Assembly: GCF_002001005.1 (NCBI RefSeq)
Contig: NZ_MUNX01000075.1
Coordinates: forward strand, 48,148-112,147
Direction: 5' to 3'
DNA: 64,000 nucleotides
From: Flavobacterium sp. A45
GTDB taxonomy: Bacteria; Bacteroidota; Bacteroidia; Flavobacteriales; Flavobacteriaceae
In this document: positions 55,925 to 64,000 of the stretch, in pieces
Layout of the letters: each line of letters starts with the position of its first letter
Numbering within the stretch: the first letter of the stretch is position 1
Notes under the pieces: generated by a model
The model's input: the letters and a program-made list of their open reading frames with translations, nothing else
Told to the model about the DNA's origin: nothing
The model's database searches: none
Position numbers and translations under genes: made by a program

Positions 55925-56398
55925 ATGACTCCCAGAATTGAAATTTTACCTGAAAAAAAATTAATTGGCAAACGATTGCAAACATCACTTGCGAATAACA
56001 AGACGCATGAATTGTGGCGAAGTTTTATGCCAAAACGCGGTGAAATTAAAAATCCAATCAGTTCAGATCTTTTTGCCATACAAGTGTATGAGCCAGATTA
56101 TTTTGAGGCTTTCAATCCCAATGCAGTTTTCGAAAAATGGGCCACACTTGAGGTTACTGACTTTAACAACATACCCACCGAGATGGAATCTTTTACTTTA
56201 TCGGGCGGACTTTATGCTGTTTTTGAGCATAAAGGACATGACATTGCAATTTTTGACTACATCTTCAGAACTTGGATTCCCAATTCCAAATACGATTTGG
56301 ACCAAAGACCCCATTTTGAAATATTGGGAGCAAAATATAAAAAAGAAGATCCTAACTCAGAAGAGGAAATTTGGATCCCTATCAAAGAGAAATTGTAA
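55925..56398 (+). CDS. GyrI-like small-molecule-binding protein
   Basis: 157 residues of the GyrI/SbmC-like fold without a DNA-binding part: EILPEKKLIGKRLQTSL at the start, GGLYAVFEHKG in the middle and EEEIWIPIKEK at the end. Such proteins bind amphiphilic drugs or act as toxin shields. Coupled to the acetyltransferase gene, which suggests a drug-modification pair. Confidence 0.88.
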   Translation: MTPRIEILPEKKLIGKRLQTSLANNKTHELWRSFMPKRGEIKNPISSDLFAIQVYEPDYFEAFNPNAVFEKWATLEVTDFNNIPTEMESFTLSGGLYAVFEHKGHDIAIFDYIFRTWIPNSKYDLDQRPHFEILGAKYKKEDPNSEEEIWIPIKEKL

Positions 56399-56431
56399 CA
56401 CTAAAAGTGATGCAATTTAACTTAGAAAAAC

Positions 56432-56492
56432 CTGCCTAATCTGCGAAAATCTGTGTGTAAATATGTCACGCAGATTTTCGCAGATTAGGCAG
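56432..56492. repeat. Perfect inverted repeat of the GCAGATT type
   Basis: Arms of 22 bp (CTGCCTAATCTGCGAAAATC... and its complement) around a 17-nt loop. A T-run (ATTTTTAT) follows, so it can end the upstream genes. The rest of 56399-56650 shows nothing else. Confidence 0.8.
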
Positions 56493-56656
56493 ATTTTTAT
56501 CAAAGCCCCTAGCCTCCTTCCTTTAATTTCACAACTTGATTCCCCAAAAAAAACTTTCCTCATAAAACTCAAATTCCTAGCAATTTAAAGCCAAAACACT
56601 CATTTTAGTTAAGATTTTCAGCTTTTTAAAATCGTTAAAAAAAGGTTAAAACAAAA

Positions 56657-56694
56657 TTAAACAATCGTTTAATTTAAACAGTTGTTTAATTTTG
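56657..56694 (+). promoter_or_regulatory. Promoter and tandem operators of the second TetR gene
   Basis: Two tandem palindromes TTAAACAATCGTTTAA (56657-56672) and TTAAACAGTTGTTTAA (56674-56689); the second overlaps a perfect -7 box TAATTTTG (56687-56694). A TetR protein bound here would block the polymerase. Confidence 0.75.
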
Positions 56695-56716
56695 TGCCGA
56701 ATTTAAAAACAAAGTT

Positions 56717-57355
56717 TTGAAAACGGATTTTAACGAAAAACAAATTCAGATTTTACGAGTCGCCGAAACGCTATTTGCAGAAAAAGGATTTGACGGGACT
56801 TCAATACGGGACATTGCCAAGGAAGCCAAAATAAACATTGCCATGGTTTCCTATTATTTTGGATCCAAAGAACAATTATTGGAAGCCATTATTTTGAACC
56901 GTGCCACAGCGATCAAACTTCAACTGGATATTTTGACTTTGGAAGATTTAGATCCACTCCAAAAAATACACAAGCTTATTGAACTTTATATCGACAAGAT
57001 CAATAGCAACAGATGCATTTACAAAATTATGCACTTTGAGTTTTCTACAAGTCAAAGAGTAATTAACCTACAAGCTTTTACTGATTTAAAGAAAGGAAAC
57101 CTAAAATCATTGGAAACCATTATCCAAGATGGCCAAGAGAAAGGAATTTTCAGGAAAGACATTGTGGTGCCACTTCTTACGACAACCATTCTTGGTACCT
57201 ATTTCCATTTTCATTTGAATAGACCTTTTTACCAAACTCTATTAAACTTGAACACCGAAGAAGAATACAATACCTACATAAAAACAACTTTAACAATGCA
57301 CATTCAACAAACCATTAAAGCCCTTTTGACATATGAAATCGCCACTGACAAATAG
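56717..57355 (+). CDS. TetR/AcrR-family repressor of the MFS efflux operon
   Basis: 212 residues starting with TTG at 56717: no ATG or GTG is available in frame before the helix-turn-helix (GFDGTSIRDIAKEAKINIAMVSYYFGSKEQ), and the leader from the -7 box is only about 17 nt. C-terminal ligand-binding helices follow. Heads the operon of TolC, HlyD and MFS genes. Confidence 0.9.
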   Translation: MKTDFNEKQIQILRVAETLFAEKGFDGTSIRDIAKEAKINIAMVSYYFGSKEQLLEAIILNRATAIKLQLDILTLEDLDPLQKIHKLIELYIDKINSNRCIYKIMHFEFSTSQRVINLQAFTDLKKGNLKSLETIIQDGQEKGIFRKDIVVPLLTTTILGTYFHFHLNRPFYQTLLNLNTEEEYNTYIKTTLTMHIQQTIKALLTYEIATDK

Positions 57356-57427
57356 TTTGCGTATGCAAACACCGATAAATAAAAAGGCGATAACATATAT
57401 GACCTCTGACAAATAAATTTTACTTAT

Positions 57428-58747
57428 ATGAAAATTAGTTATTTAATACTCTTTGGAGGGTTTTTCATTGGTATTTCCTCCATCAATGCCCAAGACAAAA
57501 CCAGTTTAAAGCTAGAAGAAGCTATACAATTGGCTTGGACAAAAAGTAATGAGGTTTCACTGGCGAATACCAAAGTAGAAACCAAAAAACAGGAACTGCA
57601 ATCGGTAAAGAATACGCAGTATCCTGATTTAAAACTTACCGGACAATTTCTTCAGTTAACTGAACCAACGGTTAGCTTAGAAGTTAATGCAGGATCGGCA
57701 GCATTTCCCGTACCAGACAGAATGCTTATTGGTCAAGCTAGCTTGAAAATTCCTGTATTTGCAGGAATGAAAATCCAAAATGGCATCAAGCTTCAGGATA
57801 ATTTATTCCAAGCCGAAAATGCAATGGCATCCAAAACCAAAGAGGATGTGGCCATGAGAGTAATTGACTATTATGCCAATTTGTATAAAACGCAAAGAAC
57901 AATTGAATTATTGAAGGAAAATCAAAAAAGCGCCCAACAGCGTGTTACTGATTTCATTGCTTTGGAAAAAAACGGAATCATTCCTCGAAATGATTTATTA
58001 AAATCCCAGCTTCAAGTTTCGAAAATTCAATTGTCTCTTGATGAAGCTTTGAATAATGAAAAAATAATAAATTACTATTTGGTTACTTTACTAAAACTGC
58101 CTTCAGAAACAAAATTAGCGGTAACAGAAAGTGATCTGATTAGCTTTTCTGCTAATTCAGTTCCTACAGATGAACAACCGGCATTTCAAAATCGTAAAGA
58201 TCTTGAAGCACTGCAATTTCAAGAAAAAGCAACTCAAGACAATATTAAAATAGCCAAAGGAGATTATTATCCTAATATAGCTTTGACTGGCGGATATGCA
58301 GCCTTGAACCTAAACAATGTTATAACATTAGAAAATGCAATGTTTATTGGTGTTGGGGTATCTTATGATGTCAGCGGAATTCTAAAAAATGGAACTCAGG
58401 TAAAAATTGCCGAAAGTAAAGCACTTGAAGTAAAAAACACCGAAGAACTTTTAAAAGACAATATTAAAGTTCAGGTACAGCAGGCGATTACCAATTATGA
58501 TTTGGCCATAAAACAAAATACCGTTTACAAAGAAGCTGTTGAGCAGGCTGTTGAAAACTACCGAATCGTAAAAGACAAATACGACAACGGACTTTCGGAT
58601 ACCAATGATTTACTGGAAGCCGACGTAGAGCAACTGAAATCCAAAATAAGCGAAACCATTGCCAGAGTGGATGTAATTCAAAAATACTACGAATTACTTT
58701 CGGCTACCGGACAACTATCACAAACCTTCAACCTTTCAAAAATATAA
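57428..58747 (+). CDS. TolC-family outer-membrane protein (MFS system)
   Basis: 439 residues with signal peptide (ending INAQD) and the TolC repeats. Third TolC gene of the window. Followed by the adaptor after 14 bp. Confidence 0.92.
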   Translation: MKISYLILFGGFFIGISSINAQDKTSLKLEEAIQLAWTKSNEVSLANTKVETKKQELQSVKNTQYPDLKLTGQFLQLTEPTVSLEVNAGSAAFPVPDRMLIGQASLKIPVFAGMKIQNGIKLQDNLFQAENAMASKTKEDVAMRVIDYYANLYKTQRTIELLKENQKSAQQRVTDFIALEKNGIIPRNDLLKSQLQVSKIQLSLDEALNNEKIINYYLVTLLKLPSETKLAVTESDLISFSANSVPTDEQPAFQNRKDLEALQFQEKATQDNIKIAKGDYYPNIALTGGYAALNLNNVITLENAMFIGVGVSYDVSGILKNGTQVKIAESKALEVKNTEELLKDNIKVQVQQAITNYDLAIKQNTVYKEAVEQAVENYRIVKDKYDNGLSDTNDLLEADVEQLKSKISETIARVDVIQKYYELLSATGQLSQTFNLSKI

Positions 58748-58761
58748 CCACTACCAATATC

Positions 58762-59841
58762 ATGGAAAAGAAAAAAACAAACGCCAAATTCATAATAATC
58801 CTATTGGTTTTAGTCCTTTCAGGAGGAACTTACGGAATCACAAAATACATTCATTCACAAGGACACGAAGAAACGGACGATGCTCAAATAGAGAAAAACA
58901 TGAACCCGATAATTCCAAGAGTTTCAGGATATATTAGTAAAGTGTATGTAAAAGATAATGATTATGTAAAAAAAGGAGATACTTTATTTACCATTGACAA
59001 AAGAGATTACCAATTAAAAATTGAAGAAGCAAATGCTGCTTTTATAGCTGCAGAAGGTGGATTTGAAGTAGCCAAAGAAGATATTGGAAGTGCTATGGCA
59101 AGTATTGCTGTTTCAGATGCCAATGTACAATCGGCTGGAGGAAACATTGAAACAGCAAAAATTAGATTGGGAAGAGCTACAAGCGATTATGTTCGTTACG
59201 AAAATTTATACAAAAATCACTCGATCACAAAACAGCAATTTGAACAAGCATTGGCTGCCAAACAAGAAGCCGAAAGTCAGGTGCGTATTTTACAGCAGCA
59301 GCAAAAAGCAAGCGCTTACCAAAAATCAGTAATTGAAGCTAAATCACGAGTAAGCAATAAACAAACTGAAGTTGCTGCGGCCAACATCAAAAAAGCAAAA
59401 GCATTGCTGGAAGTAGCTCAATTGAACTTGACCTACACAGTTGTAACAGCTGCTATTGATGGACAGGTTTCTAAAATTGACATTCAGCCAGGACAGTTGG
59501 TACAGCAGGGACAATCTTTATTTTATATCATCAATAACAATGAGGCTTGGGTTGTGGCTAATTTTAAAGAAACCCAATTGAACAGAATGATCATTGGCCA
59601 AAAAGTAACGGTAAAAGTAGATGCGTATCCTGACTATGATTTTAAAGGAACATTAACTTCTTTCTCTCCAGCAACCGGATCCCGTTTTTCATTGCTTCCG
59701 CCAGATAATGCAACAGGAAACTTTGTAAAAACCATTCAAAGATTACCGGTAAAAATCAGTTTAGATCCAACAAATGATCCTGAGAAAGTAAAATTACTGC
59801 GCCCAGGAATGAATGTTGATGTGGATGTTCATTTGAAGTAA
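58762..59841 (+). CDS. HlyD/EmrA-family adaptor
   Basis: 359 residues: one N-terminal membrane helix (about 8-26), the EmrA start ETDDAQIEKNMNPIIPRVSGYISKVYV, a long coiled coil (about 85-215) and the late TYTVVTAAIDGQVSKIDIQPG and PVKISLDP. Works with the MFS pump and TolC. Confidence 0.94.
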   Translation: MEKKKTNAKFIIILLVLVLSGGTYGITKYIHSQGHEETDDAQIEKNMNPIIPRVSGYISKVYVKDNDYVKKGDTLFTIDKRDYQLKIEEANAAFIAAEGGFEVAKEDIGSAMASIAVSDANVQSAGGNIETAKIRLGRATSDYVRYENLYKNHSITKQQFEQALAAKQEAESQVRILQQQQKASAYQKSVIEAKSRVSNKQTEVAAANIKKAKALLEVAQLNLTYTVVTAAIDGQVSKIDIQPGQLVQQGQSLFYIINNNEAWVVANFKETQLNRMIIGQKVTVKVDAYPDYDFKGTLTSFSPATGSRFSLLPPDNATGNFVKTIQRLPVKISLDPTNDPEKVKLLRPGMNVDVDVHLK

Positions 59842-59847
59842 ATTATT

Positions 59848-60004
59848 AAACATATAAGTCATATAAGTTTTTAGTTGGTAAAAAATCAAGTAAAACTAAT
59901 AGTTCATTTAAGTAAGACATTTCAAAGAACGTTGTTAACTTATATTCTCTTTTTTTAATCACTTGTTTGGACAAATTTTTAAAAACTTATATGACTTATA
60001 TGTT
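59848..60004 (-). repeat. About 155-bp palindromic-ended element, copy 2
   Basis: TIR AAACATATAAGTCATATAAG at both ends, in the adaptor-MFS gap. Read on the minus strand it aligns along its whole length with 13434-13585 (AACGTTCTTT and AAATGAACTATT conserved). No ORF; the operon probably reads through it. Confidence 0.7.
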
Positions 60005-60055
60005 AAAAATTAAGTACTTATTATTTTAGAACATAGCGAATAAATAAAATTCAAA

Positions 60056-61639
60056 ATGGTACAAAACCAAGAAGACGATTTAGTAGAATACGGCATCAAC
60101 AGGGTCATTATCACGATTACTTGTATAATGTGTGCTTTGCTAGAAATTGTAGATACTACGATTGTAAACGTAGCTCTAAATAATATGCGAGGCAGTCTCG
60201 GTGCTACTCTAAACGATGTGGCTTGGGTGATTACCGCGTATGCTATTGCAAACGTGATTATAATCCCAATGACGAGCTGGCTGTCACAGCAATTTGGCCG
60301 ACGCAATTACTTTGCAACCTCCATTGTTATTTTTACGGTAGCTTCCTTTTTATGTGGAAATGCTACAAATATTTGGGAACTCGTTGCCTTTCGATTCATA
60401 CAGGGATTGGGCGGAGGCGCCTTATTGGTTACTGCGCAAACCATCATTACCGAAAGTTATCCTGTAGCCAAAAGAGGAATGGCGCAAGCGATTTACGGAA
60501 TGGGAGTTATTGTTGGGCCAACACTAGGACCGCCTTTGGGAGGTTATATTGTGGATCATTTTTCATGGCCATTCATTTTTTACATCAACATTCCAATCGG
60601 TATTATAGCTACTTTACTAACCATTGGTTATGTAAAAAGCCCAAAATACGGAGACAAGCTAAAATCAAACCAAGTCGATTGGTGGGGAATTGCACTCTTG
60701 GCCGCTTTCATTGGTTCCTTGCAATTTGTCTTGGAACACGGCCAGCAGGACGATTGGTTCAATGACAGCATGATTGTTACATTAAGCGTAGTTTCTGTCT
60801 TTGGATTAGTACTGTTTATATGGCGGGAACTCACTTATAAGCATCCAATTGTAAACCTAAAAGTATTAAAAGACAGCAACCTTAGAATCGGAACCATTAT
60901 GTCTTTCATCATGGGATTTGGATTGTATGGATCGACATTTATCATTCCAGTATACACCCAATCTCTGTTAGGATGGACAGCTACCGATGCAGGATTATTG
61001 TTAATCCCAAGTTCCATTACAACGGGTATTATGATGCCTTTTATAGGCAAAATGATTCAGCGTGGAGTACCACAGGCCTATATGGTTGCAGTAGGATTCC
61101 TGGTGTTTTTTCTTTTCACCTTTTTGATGCGTGGTGTAATGACCCCAGACACTGGAGTGGAACACATGTTTTGGCCATTGATTCTTAGAGGTGTTGGTTT
61201 GGGACTATTGTTTGTACCAATTACCACTTTATCATTATCTACTCTTAAAGGAAAACATATCGGTGAAGGAGCTGCTTTTACAGGAATGATGCGACAATTG
61301 GGAGGTTCTTTCGGTATTGCAATTATTACCACTTACCTCACCAGGCTCAATCAGGAACATCGCGTGAATTTGATTTCCTATCTTGACCAAAGCTCTCTCA
61401 AAGTGCAGCAAACTGTGCATCAACTGCAAATGGGTTTTATGTCCAAAGGATATTCTGCCAATGAGGCTTTGTCCAAAGCCTATAAAGTAATCGAAATGAA
61501 AGTGATGGCACAAAGTTCTGTATTATCGTTTATGGACATTTTTATGTATCTCGGAATCTTATTCCTGCTTTGCATTCCTTTTATTCTTTTGATCAAAAAA
61601 GGAAAAAACAAAATTGATCCGTCTGAGGCGATGCACTAG
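60056..61639 (+). CDS. MFS efflux pump, DHA2 (EmrB) type
   Basis: 527 residues with 14 membrane helices. DTTIVNVALNNMRGSLG is the DHA2 opening; GRRNYFATSIVIF is motif A, and GPTLGPPLGGYIVDHFSWPFIFYIN is motif C. Pumps hydrophobic drugs through EmrA and TolC. The 214 bp before it hold the palindromic element. Confidence 0.95.
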   Translation: MVQNQEDDLVEYGINRVIITITCIMCALLEIVDTTIVNVALNNMRGSLGATLNDVAWVITAYAIANVIIIPMTSWLSQQFGRRNYFATSIVIFTVASFLCGNATNIWELVAFRFIQGLGGGALLVTAQTIITESYPVAKRGMAQAIYGMGVIVGPTLGPPLGGYIVDHFSWPFIFYINIPIGIIATLLTIGYVKSPKYGDKLKSNQVDWWGIALLAAFIGSLQFVLEHGQQDDWFNDSMIVTLSVVSVFGLVLFIWRELTYKHPIVNLKVLKDSNLRIGTIMSFIMGFGLYGSTFIIPVYTQSLLGWTATDAGLLLIPSSITTGIMMPFIGKMIQRGVPQAYMVAVGFLVFFLFTFLMRGVMTPDTGVEHMFWPLILRGVGLGLLFVPITTLSLSTLKGKHIGEGAAFTGMMRQLGGSFGIAIITTYLTRLNQEHRVNLISYLDQSSLKVQQTVHQLQMGFMSKGYSANEALSKAYKVIEMKVMAQSSVLSFMDIFMYLGILFLLCIPFILLIKKGKNKIDPSEAMH

Positions 61640-61726
61640 ATTTAAGATTGCAGATTTAAGATTTAAGAAGGCAGAACTCAGATTAAAAATTAGGAGCAGA
61701 AAGATAAGGCATTTTCAGCCAACATT

Positions 61727-61778
61727 GGTCCCGCACACGAGGCTGAAAGCTGAACTGGCGAAGCAATCGGGGCTAAAT
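61727..61778 (-). repeat. Remnant of the structured repeat carrying GCGA repeat copy 6
   Basis: Read on the minus strand: TTTAGCCCCGAT, then the GCGA repeat (61734-61766, 33 bp, TTGCTTCGCCAGTTC...), then GCGGGACC. The flanks are the two ends of the Flavo-1-like core, so the hairpin of that core seems to have been replaced by the short repeat. Confidence 0.55.
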
Positions 61779-61816
61779 GAAAATATTTTTCTTTTTGGCC
61801 AATATTAAAAAATAAA

Positions 61817-61860
61817 CTCCGAATTTCACTAATCAATAAGTGAGATTCGGAGCTTTTATT
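61817..61860 (-). terminator. Terminator of the cyanophycinase-like gene
   Basis: Stem CTCCGAAT(T/C)TCACT with its complement (one mismatch), loop ATCAA; T-rich on the minus strand (TTTATTTTTTAAT). Confidence 0.75.
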
Positions 61861-61878
61861 TAAAATCTACAAAAATGA

Positions 61879-63957
61879 TTAATTGGCAATTATTAATTTT
61901 GTAGTTGAAACTTCATTAGATTTAATGACTTTTACAATGTATTGACCATTTATTAATCCAGCAGTATTGTATCTAAATCGGTTTTCTCCAGAAGTTGCTT
62001 CAATGACAAAAGATTTTTCTTCTCTTCCTTGAATGTTGTAAATTTTGACAGTCACTTTTTCATTTACTTCACTACGAAATGAGATATTAAAATCCTCTCT
62101 AGCTGGATTCGGGTAAATTCCAATTCGTGCTGGCAGTGATTTACTTTCTTCATCTGAATCAACAAGAATTTTACTCGATTGTGGAGCTATTTTGGCTGTC
62201 GCTGAGATATTCAAGGTATAATCTTCGGTTTCTCCATAATTATAAGTACCACAAGACGAAGTTATTGAATTATAACTTACAATAACCCTCATTCTTACTG
62301 AGCCAATAACTGCAGTTGATGGCACAGTAATACTAGGATTCAAAGTTGCACTACTGAATATAGAATACACTTCTTCGCCGGAATCCGTAAAAGCACCATT
62401 GTTATTGTAATCGATATACACTTTCCAATACAATTTTCTGGTAGCGCTAAAGCCTGGAGTCAAAGTTAATGTTTTGGCAACACCTTTAGTGATTGCCGTA
62501 GATTGAGTTGTAAAATTGGCATAACCTCCATTATCATTACTTAAATTATTAATAGTTCCGAAAACCACTTTTTTAATCCATTCACTAGAGGAGCTATTCC
62601 CTTTTGAAGCACAATAACTTACTGTAGTTCCTCCAGTTGTAGTAAAAGTAGTTGTCCCTGCAGCAGAAGCTCCTGAAGTACAATTTCCAATAATTTCAAC
62701 ATTATATGCAGTACCTAGTGTAAGTCCCGAAAGTGATACTGATGTAGCAGTAGTATTAGCTAAAGTTGTCCAAGTAGAAGCTGCCACCGTTTTATAACGC
62801 ACGGTATAGTTTGTGGCAGTTGTTGCAGTCCAAGAAACCGTAGCACTAGTATTCGTAATTGAAGTGGTGGCTATTCCGGAAGGAGTTGCACAGGAACTAC
62901 CACTTGGAGGTGTTCCGCCAAGAGTTTCAGTCAAAGTACCACTTACCACTTTTATATTTCCCCATGAAATTCCCGTCCCTGATGTCGTTATCCAATTATT
63001 CAAATCGAAAGTATTTGATCCAGCTGTATTTCCTGGTATTTTCACAATCTTAACCCCTTTTCCACTATTATTCCAAGTCAAGGGAGTACCAGAGGTAACG
63101 GTTTCAGGTGTAGAATTTGATTCAATTTGGTAAAAATATGCGAAACTGGCTGTTGTAGGAGCATAAACCCTAGCGATTCCATTTTGATCTATACAAACTG
63201 CTGTTTTTTCATACACTCCAATCCCTTTTGCATTTAATCCAGCTCCTAAGTCTTTCCACATCCTTGCCAAAAAAGCAGTTTGACGACCTCTTCTATCTGG
63301 GTTATCGTAATGAGTATCCGTTATGGTATTGGCCAAAATAGGAGAATTCAAAAAGTCGTTTACACCAATAGTCACCCCAGTATTGTAAGGATTCGCCAAA
63401 GCTTGGGAAGAGGTAACACTCGAATTGGCCGCACTATAATAAAACTTACCCAAAATGGCACAACCTGCGCTTGTACCTCCTACTGGAACTTTTTTTGTAT
63501 TTATCAAATAATTGATTGCATCTTCCACTGGAGTGTCTTTCCAATACGACACATAAGTAGCTTGATCTCCACCTGAAATAAACAAAGCTTCAGCATTTCT
63601 AATCTTAGTGGCTATTCCAGCAATGCTTGCTTTTGCTCTAGTATCAATAATAATAGTTTCAACCGAATTTACCGTAACCCCTAACTCAGAATACATATAA
63701 GTATTGTATCCATCAGTGCCTGCCGAACGCAATACCACTACATCTCCTCCTCCCGACTTTTGCAACATCCATTTGATAGCCTCATCATTATCGGTTCCAC
63801 CACCCATTAAGCACATCCCTCCACTTGTTGTTGTAGAGACATCAGTTGCACTTCCAACTATCCAACTTGTATAAGTTTGCGCATGGGTTACAATTCCGAA
63901 ACATAAAAAACACAGGAAACAAAACCAACCTTCTTTAATAAAATAATTTTTCTTCAT
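61879..63957 (-). CDS. T9SS-secreted cyanophycinase-like (S51) protein with FnIII and GEVED domains
   Basis: 692 residues. Signal peptide (ending THAQT). Residues about 30-330 are an S51/cyanophycinase domain: nucleophile Ser163 in GGTSAGCAI, and FISGGDQ at 127-132. A fibronectin type III domain follows (about 358-440), then a GEVED domain (about 500-590: DYNNNGAFTDSGEEV, YGETEDYTL) and a type A sorting domain (about 620-692: GIYPNPAREDF, NGQYIVKVI). It is exported across the outer membrane by the type IX system. Cyanophycinases release Asp-Arg dipeptides; a role on an outside peptide or polymer is inferred. Confidence 0.88.
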   Translation of the reverse strand: MKKNYFIKEGWFCFLCFLCFGIVTHAQTYTSWIVGSATDVSTTTSGGMCLMGGGTDNDEAIKWMLQKSGGGDVVVLRSAGTDGYNTYMYSELGVTVNSVETIIIDTRAKASIAGIATKIRNAEALFISGGDQATYVSYWKDTPVEDAINYLINTKKVPVGGTSAGCAILGKFYYSAANSSVTSSQALANPYNTGVTIGVNDFLNSPILANTITDTHYDNPDRRGRQTAFLARMWKDLGAGLNAKGIGVYEKTAVCIDQNGIARVYAPTTASFAYFYQIESNSTPETVTSGTPLTWNNSGKGVKIVKIPGNTAGSNTFDLNNWITTSGTGISWGNIKVVSGTLTETLGGTPPSGSSCATPSGIATTSITNTSATVSWTATTATNYTVRYKTVAASTWTTLANTTATSVSLSGLTLGTAYNVEIIGNCTSGASAAGTTTFTTTGGTTVSYCASKGNSSSSEWIKKVVFGTINNLSNDNGGYANFTTQSTAITKGVAKTLTLTPGFSATRKLYWKVYIDYNNNGAFTDSGEEVYSIFSSATLNPSITVPSTAVIGSVRMRVIVSYNSITSSCGTYNYGETEDYTLNISATAKIAPQSSKILVDSDEESKSLPARIGIYPNPAREDFNISFRSEVNEKVTVKIYNIQGREEKSFVIEATSGENRFRYNTAGLINGQYIVKVIKSNEVSTTKLIIAN

Positions 63958-64000
63958 GATACTTTTGATTTAGTTAAATAATTAACACAATATTATGAAA

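Noticed and set aside
61614..61808. 64-codon frame after the MFS gene
   Set aside because: Made of intergenic repeat sequence and overlapping the MFS end.
1..64000. Prophage, integrative element or CRISPR array
   Set aside because: No integrase, transposase, structural phage genes, conjugation genes or regularly spaced repeats were seen; the XRE/ImmA pair alone is not enough to call an element.

Overview
The window is low-GC DNA from a member of the Bacteroidota, most likely Flavobacterium or a close relative. The evidence is a T9SS-type secreted protein, a two-component-regulator propeller kinase, promoters with the Bacteroidota -7 box TAnnTTTG, almost no Shine-Dalgarno sequences, and many short intergenic repeats typical of flavobacteria. 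I see no rRNA, tRNA, CRISPR array or complete insertion sequence.

Left end (1-3.8 kb): the start of a sugar-type periplasmic-binding lipoprotein runs off the edge. It is followed by a 362-bp inverted-repeat element and a small accessory module: an XRE repressor overlapping an ImmA/IrrE-type metalloprotease, with a divergent 304-residue protein of unknown function. Four GTTTC-type operator-like sites sit in front of the repressor. Next come a zinc alcohol dehydrogenase and a cupin (3.9-5.6 kb).

5.7-12 kb (minus strand): a signalling operon of a periplasmic-propeller histidine kinase, a second membrane kinase, a lone receiver, and a receiver fused to a class III cyclase. A small cytochrome c, a gene-poor stretch, gapN and a single-domain rhodanese follow.

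16.5-21.7 kb: a sulfur and persulfide module. It contains a Crp/Fnr regulator, a TauE/SafE permease, a CstB-like persulfide dioxygenase-rhodanese fusion, small DUF2892- and DUF6132-like membrane proteins, a TPMT-like methyltransferase carrying a heavy-metal-associated domain, and thioredoxin.

21.8-29.6 kb: a TetR-controlled ABC-2 type efflux system (TolC, HlyD-like lipoprotein, two ATPases, two permeases) with a cytochrome c lipoprotein inside it. Two paralogous soluble PAS hybrid kinases follow (29.9-35.1 kb, minus), then an RND efflux operon (35.3-41.8 kb). The promoters of tauE, the cstB-like gene and the RND operon share the motif GTRAC-N4-GTYAC at exactly the same distance from the -7 box, so the Crp/Fnr protein probably controls all three.

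42-46 kb: MarR, nitroreductase and YceI genes, a secreted repeat-rich protein and a second YceI. 46.1-55.3 kb: the trp operon, headed by a three-Trp leader peptide and attenuator. Its order is E-G-(cytochrome c)-D-C-F-B-(AIG2-like)-(nitrilase)-A. 55.5-61.6 kb: acetyltransferase, GyrI-like protein, and a TetR-TolC-HlyD-MFS (EmrAB-like) efflux operon. The window closes with a T9SS-exported cyanophycinase-like protein on the minus strand.

Across the window a 30-bp GCGA-rich repeat occurs six times, once in frame inside the RND adaptor gene. Several other small palindromic elements are also present in two copies.
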